Positions 22,017 through 35,185 of a stretch of DNA of 64,000 bases are shown here, piece by piece. Position 1 is the stretch's first letter, and every line of letters starts with the position of its first letter. Source of the DNA: Mercurialis annua (taxonomy: Eukaryota > Streptophyta > Magnoliopsida > Malpighiales > Euphorbiaceae). The notes under the pieces are model-generated. The model saw nothing but the letters and a program-made list of their open reading frames with translations. It searched no databases and had not been told where the DNA came from. The translations under genes and the position numbers were made by a program. Location: positions 21,327,701 to 21,391,700 of the forward strand of contig NC_065571.1 of NCBI RefSeq assembly GCF_937616625.2, given 5' to 3'.

Positions 22017-25000
22017 AAAATACAATTTACTTAATAAAGCGGTAAATAGCGATATAAACTCATTGCTTGCCAATCCACGTGAAAACTCCTGGTGAGTAAC
22101 CTAAACTCGGTTTGCCTCAAAAGCACGAATGGTCGACGAGTCTAAACAAATGCAAATAGTTATTAAAAACGGACCCTAACTCTATTGAGTACTAGACAAC
22201 ACATAGGACTAGCACAAACAACAAGTTAAGATAAAGCCAATCGGAGTAAACGCAATACTCAAATAGTTATAAGAAAACAATAATATAGACCGATGTTTAA
22301 AATTTGAAAATTCATTTTATACAACATCATGAAGTTTGAAGACAAACAGAACTCAACATTTTTTAACTAGTGAACAATTTTTATATATCAAACAATCTTA
22401 AAGGTCACAAAGCCTTAATGGTACCTTCCCCTTAACATAAAATAATAACACCATTTCTAGGTGAAATCAAACGAGGCAATATAAACCCTCCCACATAAAA
22501 CTCAACTAAATTACTTAGGATAAACAAAACCGAACCTCGAATTTCAATTCTAAAACTGATTCGCAATAAGCAGTCACAACACATATGTGCACAAAATTCT
22601 GATTCTAACAACTTGGTGCTCCAACTATTACTCCATCAACGTATTGTGAATAAGCAATAAATTTCCAACTAGGAGTCACAGTTACTCTGTACTGGAGTGG
22701 CTTCTAAAACCAGCTCGAATCTTATCGATTATAAAATCCTCAATATCAAAGTTCAAGATCAAGCCCTAAGCTACTATAGCTCTTACAATTCCAAACTCTA
22801 TCGTCTCAACAGGAAAACCGAAAACACAAGCTGATAAAATCTTGTGTTTTGCAACACCTACTTCCTTCCATTTATAACAAGATCGATATCAAAATAATTG
22901 GTAGCAAAACCCAATAAACTTCAGATAATATTTCGGTTCTAAAACAAACACTACAAAGAATCATTCGATCAAACGATTAATACCAACTCGATAATACTAT
23001 CAACTTCGCGAATCATAAACACCAAAACTCAAATTGTCATTCAAAAGAAAACGTGAACTTATCACACGATAATAGAATTTCCAAATTAATAATAAATAGT
23101 CCCAATCATAATGATTCCTCCAATAAATCAAAATAAACAGCCCGATATAACCTAAAGTAAATAACCGTCAAACTTACATTAAACTATGTTTCACAGACTT
23201 ATCTTTACTCCACACAAAATGTTCAATATCCGAACCAAACGATATCCAGACTTTCAAAAATTAACCCTCAATTAACAGTATCGACCAACCAACATTGTTG
23301 TCGAACTCACCAAACGCGATCATTGATTTCTGAATGAACTAGCTCATATATCCTAACCAGACTCAAATTTTCAAAATTATTCTATCAATTGACTATAACC
23401 TCGTATACAACGATTGATCACTTCGACCAATTCACTTTGACCGGATTGTTAGTTATGCTCAAAACGAGACCCACAGATATAAAATCTTTTGATACACAAA
23501 ACATTTTATATTTACAATTTTACACTTCTCTTTAAAAGACTCTACGTCTTACACCTCTTTTTATTTTCAAAATCGAAATGACTTTACCATTTAACAACGA
23601 TCGGTTTCGCAAACTCCTAAAATTTTTCAAAATATTCACATTTTGAATCCGAAATTTTCCCGTACTTTTAAATACGTTTGCAAATTCATGAAACAGTTCA
23701 ACTGGCAAATATATGTTGTCTTTTAAATCAAATTTGATAAAATCAATTTATACTTTTCTTGTAAACAATCAAACCGTGGCAACATCCTTTATATTCAAAA
23801 TACACATTGATGTTCCAAACATCCAAAATTTAAATTGTTTCCAAATTTTTCTCTAAAACAAAAACATAATTTAAAGAAATAACCGAAAATTTATTATTCA
23901 TTTTGAATCAAATTTGACAAAATTTATTTCTTTACTCAGAAGGGTAAAATTTGCAAAACAAATCTCTTCGTTGATGAAAATACCTTTATATCAATATACC
24001 AAAAACACTTGGACAAAATCAACTCTGAAAAGATAATGTTTCGTTTAAACAAAATGCAGTGTAAACACACATATGAGCATAGCCAGTATCCTTAATCCAC
24101 AAATCCTTAAATCAGTGTTCGGAAAATATTCCCGAAACTTCCTAGTCTGAATCTAACCATACACCGCACTTGGCACAACCATAACTCGAGCGCAACCTCA
24201 AATATCATTCCTACTTATAACCATGAGATTTTAATACTACAGGCCATTCATTCACAACGTAAACGTCCAATATCCATCACTATCATCACAGAGTATTTGT
24301 CTAGCTACTTCTCGGTAACAGTTTCAAAATCATTTGAAATCCGAAAACTATGTAAATAAGGTTATCACAATGCGACTCGCGAGCTCGTTTCAAAACATCT
24401 TTCTCAAAACACTTTATTGATAAAATCCATTTTACATAATTGTGCGCCAAGGTGATGACATCTATCATTCCCAAAGAGTTGCATCCAACCCTAATCATTT
24501 CAATGCACGTGATTCATGTACTATTATGCATGTATTTATTATTTTTTTATCTTTTATTTAGTGAACATACTAAGTGCTCAATGCAATCCTATTCGTGACA
24601 TTCAAAATGCATGTGCATAATATGTGTGGGCACAATTACGTGTTGAAAATATTTCAAATATTTTAACAAATCTAACTTTGAAATCAACTTCTCAAAAATA
24701 TTTGCTAGAGATTACACTCTGTGAGATGTGTACTCGATAACCTCAAAATATTACTCGACTCCATAGAGTCAACCTAGCAACATTCGCCACTATCATAACA
24801 GCTCAACCCGAAATCTTTATTACAACTCTTCCGTATAAGGTATACAACTAACATCAGCCAAACTGAAACTTATACTCAACGAAAGTAACACATCACATTC
24901 GTTCCTACGAAATCTACCGCCAGTTCTCGCATCTCATCATTAACTTGATAAAAACCCCAGTGTATAAATACACCGACCTATCTTCTCGGGTCAGAATTTT

Positions 25001-25567
25001 CAATATCCTTTTCAGGATAATCAGAAACCATCAACCATTCCAAGGAAATACTCCCCTCGTCTTCCTCAATATCAAAATCCAACGGTTTCGATCCATGAAA
25101 CAAACAGCAAAACCCCACGCAACCCAAATGCGAACAAGGCAAACAAGGTCTAAAAGAATGTCTTACTCAAAGGTCAAAACCATACATCGAGGTAAGCCAA
25201 CCATGACCACGTGAATAAATCATCTCACGTGCTACTCCACACGAAGAGACAAAACAAAAACAATCAAATTAGTCCAACAAACAAGCGAGTTATACAACAC
25301 AAATTATTTCTAAAAGATACTAAATCTGTGAATCATAAACCATGTAAGCATGCCATTCAGCAAAATAACTCAATCATTCTTAAAAACAAATATCAAGACA
25401 TGCTACAACAAGCTTTGAATTTTCATGACAAATCAACTTGTAATAAATCATCTATCAAGAGTATGCTTCAAAATTCATTTTGAAATTTAAAGTCAGCAAA
25501 ATAAATTTCGAAAATATTTTAAAAGCTAAAATGTACGTTTGTAAATAAATCATCTATCAAGAGTATG
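21142..25567 (-). mobile_element. LTR-derived insert in the satellite, subfamily III, truncated
   Basis: The left edge is an LTR 3' end in minus orientation (TGTCATGACCC, then CGACCGGCGCTAGGGTATGG). It is followed by recognisable downstream-LTR sequence to about 22210: CAACGGGGTCAAAT, the Cys-free TACTACTGGGGTCTAAG block, and the ATAGGACTAGCAC block. Beyond 22210 to 25540 I recognise nothing: AT-rich, no long frame, no gene. No TGTAATAT terminus closes the right side. The right junction carries a 24-bp copy of sequence 102 bp upstream (25442-25465 and 25544-25567), with satellite bases between. It is a truncated LTR or a mosaic. Confidence 0.6.
21972..22013. repeat. (AT)n microsatellite
   Basis: An uninterrupted run of about 21 AT dinucleotides inside the subfamily III LTR sequence. 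The equivalent place in other LTRs has short runs such as GTATATATATATTT near 27988 and 36359. Confidence 0.95.
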
Positions 25568-27154
25568 TTTGTAAATGTTTGGCTTAAATCGCTAAAAGGG
25601 TGAAAACTTTGGATTTGTTTCGTAACGTTTTAAACGTTTGGATTGATTGTAACGTTTTAAATGTTTGACTTAAATCACTAAAAATGTGAAACGTTATGAT
25701 TTTTTTATAACGTTTGTAAACATTTAACTTAAATCTCTAAAAGGTGGAATGTTAGGAGTTGTTTTGTATCGTCTGAATACGTTTGGCTTCAATTGCTATA
25801 AAAGGGAAACGTTAGGATTTTGTTCGTAAAATTTTATACGTTAAGATTCGTTTCGTAATATTTTAAACGTTTGATTTAAATTGCTAAAAAGGTGAAATGT
25901 TAGGATTTGTTTCGTAACGTTTTAAACGTTTGGTTTAAATCGCTAAAAATGTTAAACGATAGGATTTGTTTTGCAATATTTAAAACGTTGGGATTTGTGT
26001 GGTAGTGTTTTAAATGTTTGGCTTAAACCGCTAAAAAGGTGAAACGTTAGGATTTTTTCTTAACGTTTGTCTTAAATCGCTAAAAAGGTGAAATGATAGG
26101 ATTTATTTCGTAACGTCTTAAACCTTTGGCTTAATTCGCTAAAAGTGTGAAACGTTAGGATTTGTTTCATAACGTTTTAAACGTTTAGATTAGTTTCGTA
26201 ACGTTTAAACGTTTGGCTTTAATCGCCAAAATGGTTAAACGCTTGGATTTATTTCAAAAAGTTTTAAAGGTTTGGCTTAAATTGCTAAAAAGGCGAAACA
26301 TTAGGATTTGTTTCGCAATGTTTTAAATGTTTGGCTCAAACCGCTAAAGAGGTGAAACGTTAGGATTTTTTCTTAACGTTTGGCTTAAATCGCTAAAAAG
26401 GTGAAATGATAGGATTTATTTCGTAACGTCTTAAACCTTTGGCTTAATTCGCTAAAAGTGTGAAACGTTAGGATTTGTTTCATAACGTTTTAAACGTTTA
26501 GATTAGTTTCGTAACGTTTAAACGTTTGGCTTAAATCGCCAAAATGGTTAAACGCTTGGATTTATTTCAAAAAAATTAAAGGTTTGGCTTAAATGGCTAA
26601 AAAGGTGATACATTAGGTTTTGTTTCGTAACTTTTTAACGTTTGCCTTAAATTGCTAAAAATCTAAAACCTTAGGATTTATTTCGCAATGTTTTAAACAT
26701 TTGGATTGGTTTTTTAACGTTTTGCTTAAACCGCGAAAAAGGTGAAATGTTTGGATTTGTTTCCTAACGTTTGTAAACGTTTGGCTTAAATCGCTAACGA
26801 GGTGAAACGTTTGGATTTGTTTCGAAACGTTTTAAACTTTTGGCTTAAATCGCTAAAGAGGTGAAACGTTAGGGCTTGTTTTGTAACGTTTGTAAACGTT
26901 TGGCATAAATCGCTAAAGAGGTGAAACGTTTAGATTTATTTCGAAACGTTTTAAACATTTGGCTTAAATCTGTAAAAAGGTAAAATGTAAAGATTTGTTT
27001 CGTAACGTTTGGCTTAATTTGCTAAAAAGGGGAAACGTTAGGATTTGTTTCATAACGTGTTAAATGTTTGTCTTAAATCACTAAAAAGGTGGAACGTTAG
27101 GATTTCTTTCGTAACATTTTAATTGTTTGGCTTAAATCGTTAAAAAGGTAAAAC
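25568..27154. repeat. Satellite array, segment 2
   Basis: Same 29/30-bp subunits as segment 1. It contains a higher-order duplication: about 26041-26340 recurs from 26354 with a 313-bp period, sharing rare variants such as GATAGGATTTATTTCG, AACGTCTTAAACC and GCCAAAATGGTTAAACGC. It ends at the left target site of element 2 (AAAAC, 27150-27154). Segment 3 continues it on the other side of that element. Confidence 0.88.
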
Positions 27155-30119
27155 TGTCACGACCCATTTTCATGAATCGCGACCGGCGCTAGGGTATGGG
27201 TAATGTAGTACAAAAACCCGTAGCTAGCCTTTCAATTAACAAATAAACACAATAACCTGCAGAAAACCAATGCTCGGGGGCAACCGAGGCTTCAGCCTAA
27301 ATCTAGCAGTTATAATAATCAACAGTTAATATAACATGCTTATCCAATTCCGAGTCTGAAATAGATTTATCATAACCCAAATTAAATGATATAACATGCC
27401 AAAGCAATAAAACCAGTCGAACCAATCCGACAAAAATATAATAATAATAAAGACGTCTAGTTACTACTGCGGTCTAAGAATAAAACAGTTTCACAGTTCT
27501 ACTAAAATAAATGGAACCTCCGAGGAAAAGTAAATGCGGAGATCACCAGACTCTCTCAGATCATAACCCTGGGGAAAATTGGGAAAAACAACGGGGTCAG
27601 ATATACTGAGATGAGTTCATACCACTATCTACATTTATTAAGTGGAAAACCTTTAAAACCGTTTAAAACGTTTAAATACGATATTACGAATAATAGTTGG
27701 AACCCTAATCCACAATTCTAAATAATAACATAATCCAACAGGTCTGGTCCCGAGAGCTGAGCTACACCGAGTTACCACTGACCACACTTATACCAGAGCC
27801 CCGAGAGCTGAGCTACACCGAGTTACTCTACTTGGTCCCGAGAGCTATGCTCACACCGAGTTACCACATTACCATAATTACCTTTCCCAGATCATTACCG
27901 GTGCGCACGCAGTCCTAATGATGCCCATTAGGTAGCATGTTCCAACTAGAAGCCATAATATAAAAACAGTTCGAAATATACGTACAGTATATATATATTT
28001 AATATTAAAATAACAATTTACTTAATAAAGCGGTAAATAGTAAGTACAAACTCACTGCTTGCTAATCCACGTGAATACCGGCAAACAACTAATCCTAGTT
28101 CGCCTCTGAAGCACGAACAGTAGACGGGTCTAGACAAATAAAATAATTATTAAAACAGACCCTAACTCTAGAGAGTACTAGACACCACATAGGACTAGCG
28201 CAAATAACATGTCGGAATAAACAATCCAAAGCACACACAAATAATACCCATTAGGAAATAAAGCCCAATTAATATAAGTCTATTGAGTTCTAGCTTAAAA
28301 GTCCAATATATAAATATTATTTAATAATTTTAAATAATAAATAATTTTCAAATAGTAGGTTAACCGAGTTATCATTAACTACCAAGTTAACCTCACTTGT
28401 CGGATGACCCAAGTCTAATCCGACTCAAAACGTTTATCAAATATAAACCCGAGTTTATATTTATAAAACAATTTAACAAAATAATAATCCATTTTAAAAG
28501 CGGAACTCAATAACTTCAATTCTAAGTAACCCAAGTTACAAATCTAAAACTTAATCATTTTAAGTTAATAAAAGTTTAGGGACTAAATTGAACTATAACC
28601 AATTAGGGCTAAACTGTACTTTAGTCAATTTGATATCCGAAATCAAATTAATTACTTTTGTTTATAATTAATACTAAATATAACGTTACCAATCAAAAAC
28701 TTAAATAAGTTTTAAAAACGTTTAGGGGCTAAATTGTAATTTAGCCAATTTCATGCCAAATTGTTATTCGAAATTAAATATAATTACCCGAGTAATTATA
28801 ATTTGAGTTGTAAAATATTTAGCGTTCATGATTCACGTATTCATAAATTGATGTGAAATTCAAGTTATTACTAAAGTGACAAGTAATTTTTAACTTGAAG
28901 GATTTAATTAATTTCAACAAAAAAAATGATTAGTTATATTAGCAAATTAGCCATCCTTAATATCCAATCAAACTAATTCCCTCCAACTAAATTGAATTCA
29001 AACAACAATTTAGTGATTAGAAAGGACCTTTAACCAAACACAAATCAAAGCATCAAATAAGCATTTGACACCTCATCATCTTCTTTAGCAAACAAACTCA
29101 ACATATCAATTCTGTAATTCACGAACAGAGGAACCACAACCCAGCTTCCTCTAATCATTAACCATCAATCTTAAACTCTAACCATATAAGATTCAAACTA
29201 ATACACCAAACTTATCATGAACAACTAACACACTAATTACTTAACCAATATTATATAGAAACCGTAAAAGAACAAGGAAGCGATAAACGTACGGCGATTA
29301 AACACAACGGAAAAATACGACGCAAACCATACGGTTAATCAAGTTTAATAACCAGGGATGTTAATAACCATAACAGCAATCAATTTCATGGCCCAAGACA
29401 ATAAAGGTATTCGGCAGTAACATCCTAGGAAAGAAACAATTTATAATAAACTCAAAACGGTAAACCGAACGGCGATTGAAACGAGATCGATTACGTACCG
29501 TTTAGCAAAACCGAGATAGGGAAACGTAGGTACGTGAGTCTAGAACGTCTGAGATCAAACGGTTCTGATTTCGATTAAGAAATGAGCAAGAACGAATCAG
29601 AAAACCGAAGGACGTTTCAAGAGGAAACTGAAATCAAATGAATCAAAGATACTTACTGAACAGCGATCTTTGGAGGATGATTACGGCTTCGTTTCTCAGC
29701 GAAAGAACAAACGAAAAACGTCTAGGGCTACCTTGCAGCGTGATCTAGGTTTTTTATGAAGAAACCGACTTAAAATAATGCAAGGAAAAGGGCCGTAAAC
29801 GAGGTCGAAAAGGGTCAAACGAATGGGTCCAAGGGGATATTGGTTTCTCGAACGGGAATGGCCTTCCAGGCCTGATTCCCGTTCGAGAATGGCCTGGTCT
29901 CGAACGAGACCAGGCCCAAAAGAGGAATTCCCGTTCGAGAATCCCAATTCTCGAACGGGAAAATTAAATTTCTTTTTTTTTATATTTTAAAACAACTCAA
30001 ATCGAACCTAAAATGAATCGAACCACGAACTTTCACGAAACTTAAAATACTCCTCAAAACACACCCGGAACCACGTCGGAAATTAAAAAGAATACTTTAA
30101 AATTTTCCGGGATATTACA
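27155..30119 (-). repeat. 3' LTR of element 2
   Basis: 2965 bp between TGTCACGACC on the left and GATATTACA on the right. The CTCGG motif (three copies) is at about 27727-27855, and the primer-side sequence ends at the satellite. It differs from 35527-38490 only by scattered substitutions and small indels. Its U3 part diverges clearly from that of element 1, but both have the palindrome cluster. Confidence 0.92.
29845..29961. promoter_or_regulatory. Palindrome cluster in 3' LTR of element 2
   Basis: 29891-29916 has 12-bp arms GGCCTGGTCTCG/CGAGACCAGGCC around AA. 29928-29961 has 15-bp arms TTCCCGTTCGAGAAT/ATTCTCGAACGGGAA around a 4-base spacer. 29845-29890 has TTCTCGAACGGGAA and ATTCCCGTTCGAGAAT, which also pair with each other. 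The cluster lies 158-274 bp from the U3 end. Confidence 0.75.
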
Positions 30120-30131
30120 TTCTCCCCAACT
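30120..30131 (-). other. Polypurine tract, element 2
   Basis: TTCTCCCCAACT on the plus strand reads AGTTGGGGAGAA on the coding strand, directly before the 3' LTR. It is identical to the tract of element 1. Confidence 0.85.
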
Positions 30132-30236
30132 AATTAAAAATTCATCCTCTAATTTAACACGATAAGCAATTACCATTAGAACAACACGTAACACAAGTAA
30201 AAATCATAAAATTCACAGAAATCAAGATATCGTACC

Positions 30237-30836
30237 TCACGGAAATAGAAAAGGATAGCGATTCCGCATATCCGACTCGGTCTCCCAAGTACACTCCTCT
30301 ACAGAATGATTGCGCCAGAGAACTTTGACCATCGGAATCTCCTTGTTCCGCAATTTACGCACTTGCGTATCAACAATCTCAACTGGCTGCTCCTCATAGG
30401 ACAGCTCCTGGTCAATCTCAACACTCTGAGGTACAATCACGTGCGAAGGATCAGAAATGCACTTTCTCAACATAGAAACATGAAACACAGGATGTACTAA
30501 CGACATGTCTGGCGGCAGAACCAGACGATAAGCCACAGCTCCAATCCTCTCTGAAATCTCATAAGGACCAATATACCTCGGCGCCAACTTCCCCTTGACA
30601 CCAAAACGAACCACGCCCTTCATAGGCGAAACCCGAAGAAACACGAAATCACCAACATGAAACTCAATGTCTTTCCTCTTCGGATCAGCATAACTCTTAT
30701 GCCGACTAAAAGCAGTCTCTAACCTCCGCTTAATCAACGGTACCTTCTCTGAGGTAATCTGAATGATCTCGGCACCTGAGAGTTTACGCTCTCCAACCTC
30801 CTCCCAACAGATAGGAGATCTACACTTGCGCCCTTA
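30237..30836 (-). pseudogene. pol: Integrase C-terminus and chromodomain, element 2
   Basis: The last 200 codons of the polyprotein, cut off by a TAA at 30834-30836 where element 1 has a Tyr codon (MAPYEAL then stop). Downstream the same frame stays open to 30237 and holds KRRLETAFSRHKSYADPKRK, the FLRVSPMKGVVRFG and HPVFHVSMLRKC blocks, and the chromodomain (VKVLWRNH ... ECTWETESDMRNRYPFLF). The nonsense change would give an integrase without its C-terminal DNA-binding part and chromodomain. No initiation near 30737 needs to be assumed. Confidence 0.85.
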
Positions 30837-32338
30837 CAAAGCCTCATACGGCGCCATCTCGATACTCGCATGATAACTGTTGTTATAAGAAAACTCAATC
30901 AACGGCAAATGAGTATCCCAGCTACCTTGAAAATCGAGAACACACATCCTAAGCATATCCTCCAACGTCTGAATAGTCCTCTCAGACTGACCGTCAGTCT
31001 GAGGATGAAAAGCTGTACTGAAATCCAACCGAGAACCCAAGGATTCCTGTACCGCTTTCCAGAACCTTGAAGTAAACACAGAACCTCTGTCTGAAACAAT
31101 AGAAACCGGTACACCATGCAAACTGACAATCTTGTCGATGTACAACTGAGCCAACCTCGAAGCAGTATACGAAACCTTGATCGGTAGGAAATGAGCTGAC
31201 TTGGTCATACGGTCAACTATCACCCAGATGGAATCGTACCCCTGTCGAGTACGTGGTAAACCAACCACAAAATCCATAGCAATCCGCTCCCACTTCCACT
31301 CTGGAATAGGTAGTGGCTGCAGATAGCCAAAAGGTCTCTGATGCTCCAGCTTCACCTGCTGGCAAGTCAGGCACTTAGAAACATACTCAGCGACATCCTT
31401 CTTCATCCCGCTCCACCAGTAGGTACCCTTAAGATCATGGTACATCTTAGTAGAACCCGGATGAACACTATAAGCAGACTTGTGCGCTTCTTCCAGAATC
31501 TGGTCCCTCAAACCATCTGAGTCCGGAACACACAATCTCGAACCATGTCTCAAAACACCATCCACAAAAGTAAACTCAGAATTTCCATCCTGCTGAACCT
31601 CCTCAATAATCCGTTTCAACTGTGGATCCTCAGCTTGTGAAGCTTTGATCCGATCAATCAAAACGGGTTGCACTTGTAACTGTGCTAACAAACAACCAGT
31701 CTGAGAAATCTGAAAACCATAGCCTGAAGCTATCAAACTGTGCCACTCTCTAACCATGGGTCTACGCCCAATCTCAGAAATATGAGCCAAGCTGCCCGAA
31801 GACTTGCGACTCAACGCATCGGCTACCACATTAGCCTTACCAGGATGGTACTGAATAGTACAGTCGTAGTCCTTCAGCAACTCTAACCACCTACTCTGTC
31901 TCAAGTTCAATTCTCTCTGATCAAAGATATATTTCAGACTCTTATGATCAGTGAAAATCTCACAAGTAGCACCATATAAATAATGCCTCCAGATTTTCAG
32001 CGCAAAAACCACAGCTGCCAACTCTAAATCATGAGTAGGGTAATTCACCTCATGCTTCTTCAACTGTCTGGAAGCATAGGCAATCACCTGTCCATGTTGC
32101 ATCAGAACGCAACCCAAACCAATCCGAGACGCATCACAATACACTGTGAAACCGTCAATGCCAGAAGGCAATGCCAAAACCGGAGCTGTAGTCAAAATCT
32201 CCTTAAGCTTCTCAAAGCTCGCCTCGCACTTGTCAGTCCACTCAAACTTGACACCCTTCTGTGTCAGTTTAGTCAAAGGTGCAGATATTCTGGAGAAATC
32301 TTGCACGAACCGATGATAGTAGCCAGCTAAACCCAAAA
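30837..32338 (-). pseudogene. pol: RT C-terminus, RNase H and integrase core, element 2
   Basis: The open Pol frame after a 1-bp deletion near 32338 (ATCAGAAGTTTTTGGG, one base shorter than element 1). It starts in the RT thumb at [15 protein letters not shown]. RNase H carries YCDAS, DLELAA and FTDHKSL. Integrase carries the zinc region ([11 protein letters not shown] ... CLTCQQVK) and the catalytic residues in [16 protein letters not shown] and [15 protein letters not shown]. No internal stop. It keeps the stretch deleted from element 1 at 7998. All catalytic residues expected for RNase H and integrase are visible, so only the frameshift and the 30834 stop disable it. Confidence 0.87.
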
Positions 32339-35185
32339 ACTTCTGATCTCGGTAACTGACCTTGGCCTCTGCCAATCCATAACCGCCTCAATCTTCTTCG
32401 GATCAACCTTGATCCCATCTTTCGACACCACGTGTCCTAGAAAGGTAACTTGATCCAACCAGAACTCACATTTTGAGAACTTAGCGTACAACTGATACTC
32501 ACGCAACGTCTGTAGTATAGTCCTCAAATGGTAAGCATGCTCCTCCTCACTCCGAGAATATATAAAAATGTCATCAATGAAGACGATAACAAATTGATCC
32601 AAAAACGGCTTGAACACTCTGTTCATCATATCCATAAACGCTGCTGGTGCGTTCGTCAGACCAAAGGACATAACCAGAAACTCAAAATGTCCATAACGAG
32701 TCCGAAAAGCAGTCTTAGGCACATCTGCATCACGGATCCGTAGCTGATGATACCCAGACCTCAAATCAATCTTGGAAAAACACTTCGCACCCTGCAACTG
32801 GTCAAACAGATCATCGATGCGAGGAAGAGGATATCTATTCTTGACAGTAGCCTTATTCAACTGTCTGTAGTCGATACACAGCCGAAAGGAACCGTCTTTC
32901 TTCTTTACAAACAGAACTGGAGCACCCCACGGAGAAGTACTCGGTCTGATGAACCCGCTATCCAACAACTCTTGTAACTGGTCCTTCAACTCCTTCAGCT
33001 CTGCAGGAGCCATCCGATACGGCGGTATCGAAATCGAAGCTGTACCAGAAACCACATCAATGGAAAACTCAATATAACGATCATGTGGTAATCCAGGCAA
33101 TTCCTCTGGAAACACATTAGTGAACTCATTCACTATCTGAACACTATGCATATCACCATTACTAGTCTCCAAATCACGAACCACAGCAAGAAAACCCTGG
33201 CAACCCTTGCCTAACATCCGCTTCGCCTTGATGGCGGAAATCAGATTCTTAGGTGTCTCCGCCTTTTCTCCCTGAAAGGAAAAAGGTAGATCACCCGGAA
33301 TCCGAAACTCAACTGACTTCCCTCGACAGTCAATAGAAGCATAATGGCGCGACAGCCAATCCATCCCCAAGATGACATCAAAAGAAAGAACGTCAAGCAC
33401 AATCAAATCAGCACATAATTCTCTACCCTGAATAACCACTGGACAAGAAGGATAAACGACGTCCACTATTACACCTTCAGACATAGGTGAAGACACAGCT
33501 AGAGGTTCACTCAAAACAGATGGTGCAATACCCAATTTCCCAGCAAAACATGTAGATACAAACGAATGGGTTGCACCCGCATCAAATAACACTAAAGCAT
33601 CTATAAAAGAAATCGGAATGGTACCTTGCACCACAGCATTTGATGCACGCGCATCCTGAGGAGTAAGTGCGAACACTCTGGCCTGACCCTGCGGCTGCTG
33701 CTGCGAACTCTGTCCAGTACCATAACCGTTGGAACGTCTACCGCCGTTACCACGACCACCAAAACCTCTGCCACCAGAACCACGGCCCCGCTGGCCACCA
33801 AAAGATGCTGCAGGTTGAGAGTACCCTACAGACTGTGTAAACGCAGGTCTCTGCTGCTGATAAGATGACTGCGCCATACTGGAGTTAGACGTCTGCTGTC
33901 TAGATGTCGGACACTCCCTGGAGAAATGACCCGGCTGGCCACAAGTGAAACAACCTCTAGGAGCTAACTGGCACTGACCATAATGCCTACGTCTGCAATT
34001 CTGGCAGAACGGAATGTTCGATCCACCATTGTACCCTCGTCCTGAACCACGGTTACTCCCACTGCTACTGGAACTGTACGGAGCACTCCTAGTACTATGC
34101 CTCCCTTTGTTGTGAGTTCGGCGACTCCCTTTATTGGCCTGAGAAGAGCCACTGTAGTAGTTCCCACTACCATGCTGCACTAGGGCCTGCTGCCCCCCAC
34201 TAGGAAGATCACTCTTTCCCTTTTGATTCTGGAAAGGGTCAGAGATCGTCCCAAACTGAACCATCGAATTCTCCATCCGCCGCGCACTATCCACTAACCG
34301 GGCAAACTCCATGTTTGTCCCTATCAGCAAAGGAAGAAACTCCGAGCCTAAACCCCTAATATAACGATCGTTCACTCGCTCTTGATCACCCTGTAGATCT
34401 GTAGCAAACCGCCCCAAACGTACAAACTCAGTAGTGTAGTCTGTCACTGATCTATCCCCCTTCTTCAAATTTAGCAGCTTTTCTCTGAAACTCTCAGTTT
34501 CAGAGAAGGGTAGATAATAACCTCTGAACCTGATCACAAAATCAGCCCAAGACAAAGTATCCATGACTGGCCTGATGTTATCACGATACCAGTCCTTAGC
34601 TGGACCCTTCAGCGACATCTCCACAAGCATCACTGATTGACGATCAGAAGCTTGAATCCTCTGACTGTTGTACTCAAATTCCTCCAAAAAGTCAAGAGCA
34701 TCCCCAGTACTATCAAAAGAAGTCGGATTCAACTTCAAGTAGATCATCACCAACTCTCTGTCTGTTGGAATGTGACCGACACCAGCAAGTCCACCAATAC
34801 CAGCTACAACACCAGCCTGAGGTTGCTGTTGCTGCGCTAGCTGACCCAGTACAGTACACTGATTCTGCAGAAGAGCCTGGTTGTTCTGCATCTTGACAAT
34901 CCCAGCCAAGAAGGTATTGAAGTCGAACGCTTGCATGTTTGGTGCATGTTGCACATTCGGTGCCTGAACACCTGTTGCACCACGTCCTCTAGCTCCACCT
35001 CTACCAGCACCAGCTCCTCTGCCTCTACCAGCACCTCTACCTCTGCCAGCACCTCCACCTCGACCACGTCCAGCATTAGCCTGAACTGGTGGTACGTTCT
35101 GATCGACTTCCATGGAAATCGCATCATCAGCCACAGCTTCTTGCTCTGCCGCAGCACGAGCACGAGTACGAACAACGTTGTCCAT
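32327..35185 (-). pseudogene. gag-pol: Gag, protease and reverse transcriptase of element 2, one frame, frameshifted at its end
   Basis: 952 codons from the ATG at 35183-35185 with no stop between Gag and Pol, so the family uses a single Gag-Pol frame of about 1650 codons. RG-rich segment at residues about 39-70; Gag domain; [12 protein letters not shown] and the CCHC knuckle [14 protein letters not shown] (about 412-425); protease [12 protein letters not shown] (Asp near 535); [18 protein letters not shown] with [25 protein letters not shown] and the catalytic [13 protein letters not shown] (Asp-Asp near 870). The frame ends after EIRSF because of the 1-bp deletion near 32338. It has fewer APN repeats than element 1. 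Until that break it looks functional apart from the unusual Ala in the protease motif. Confidence 0.9.

Noticed and set aside
24945..25483. Two adjacent frames of 89 and 90 codons
   Set aside because: Lys/Asn/Gln-rich composition expected of AT-rich DNA, no recognised domain, no partner copy.
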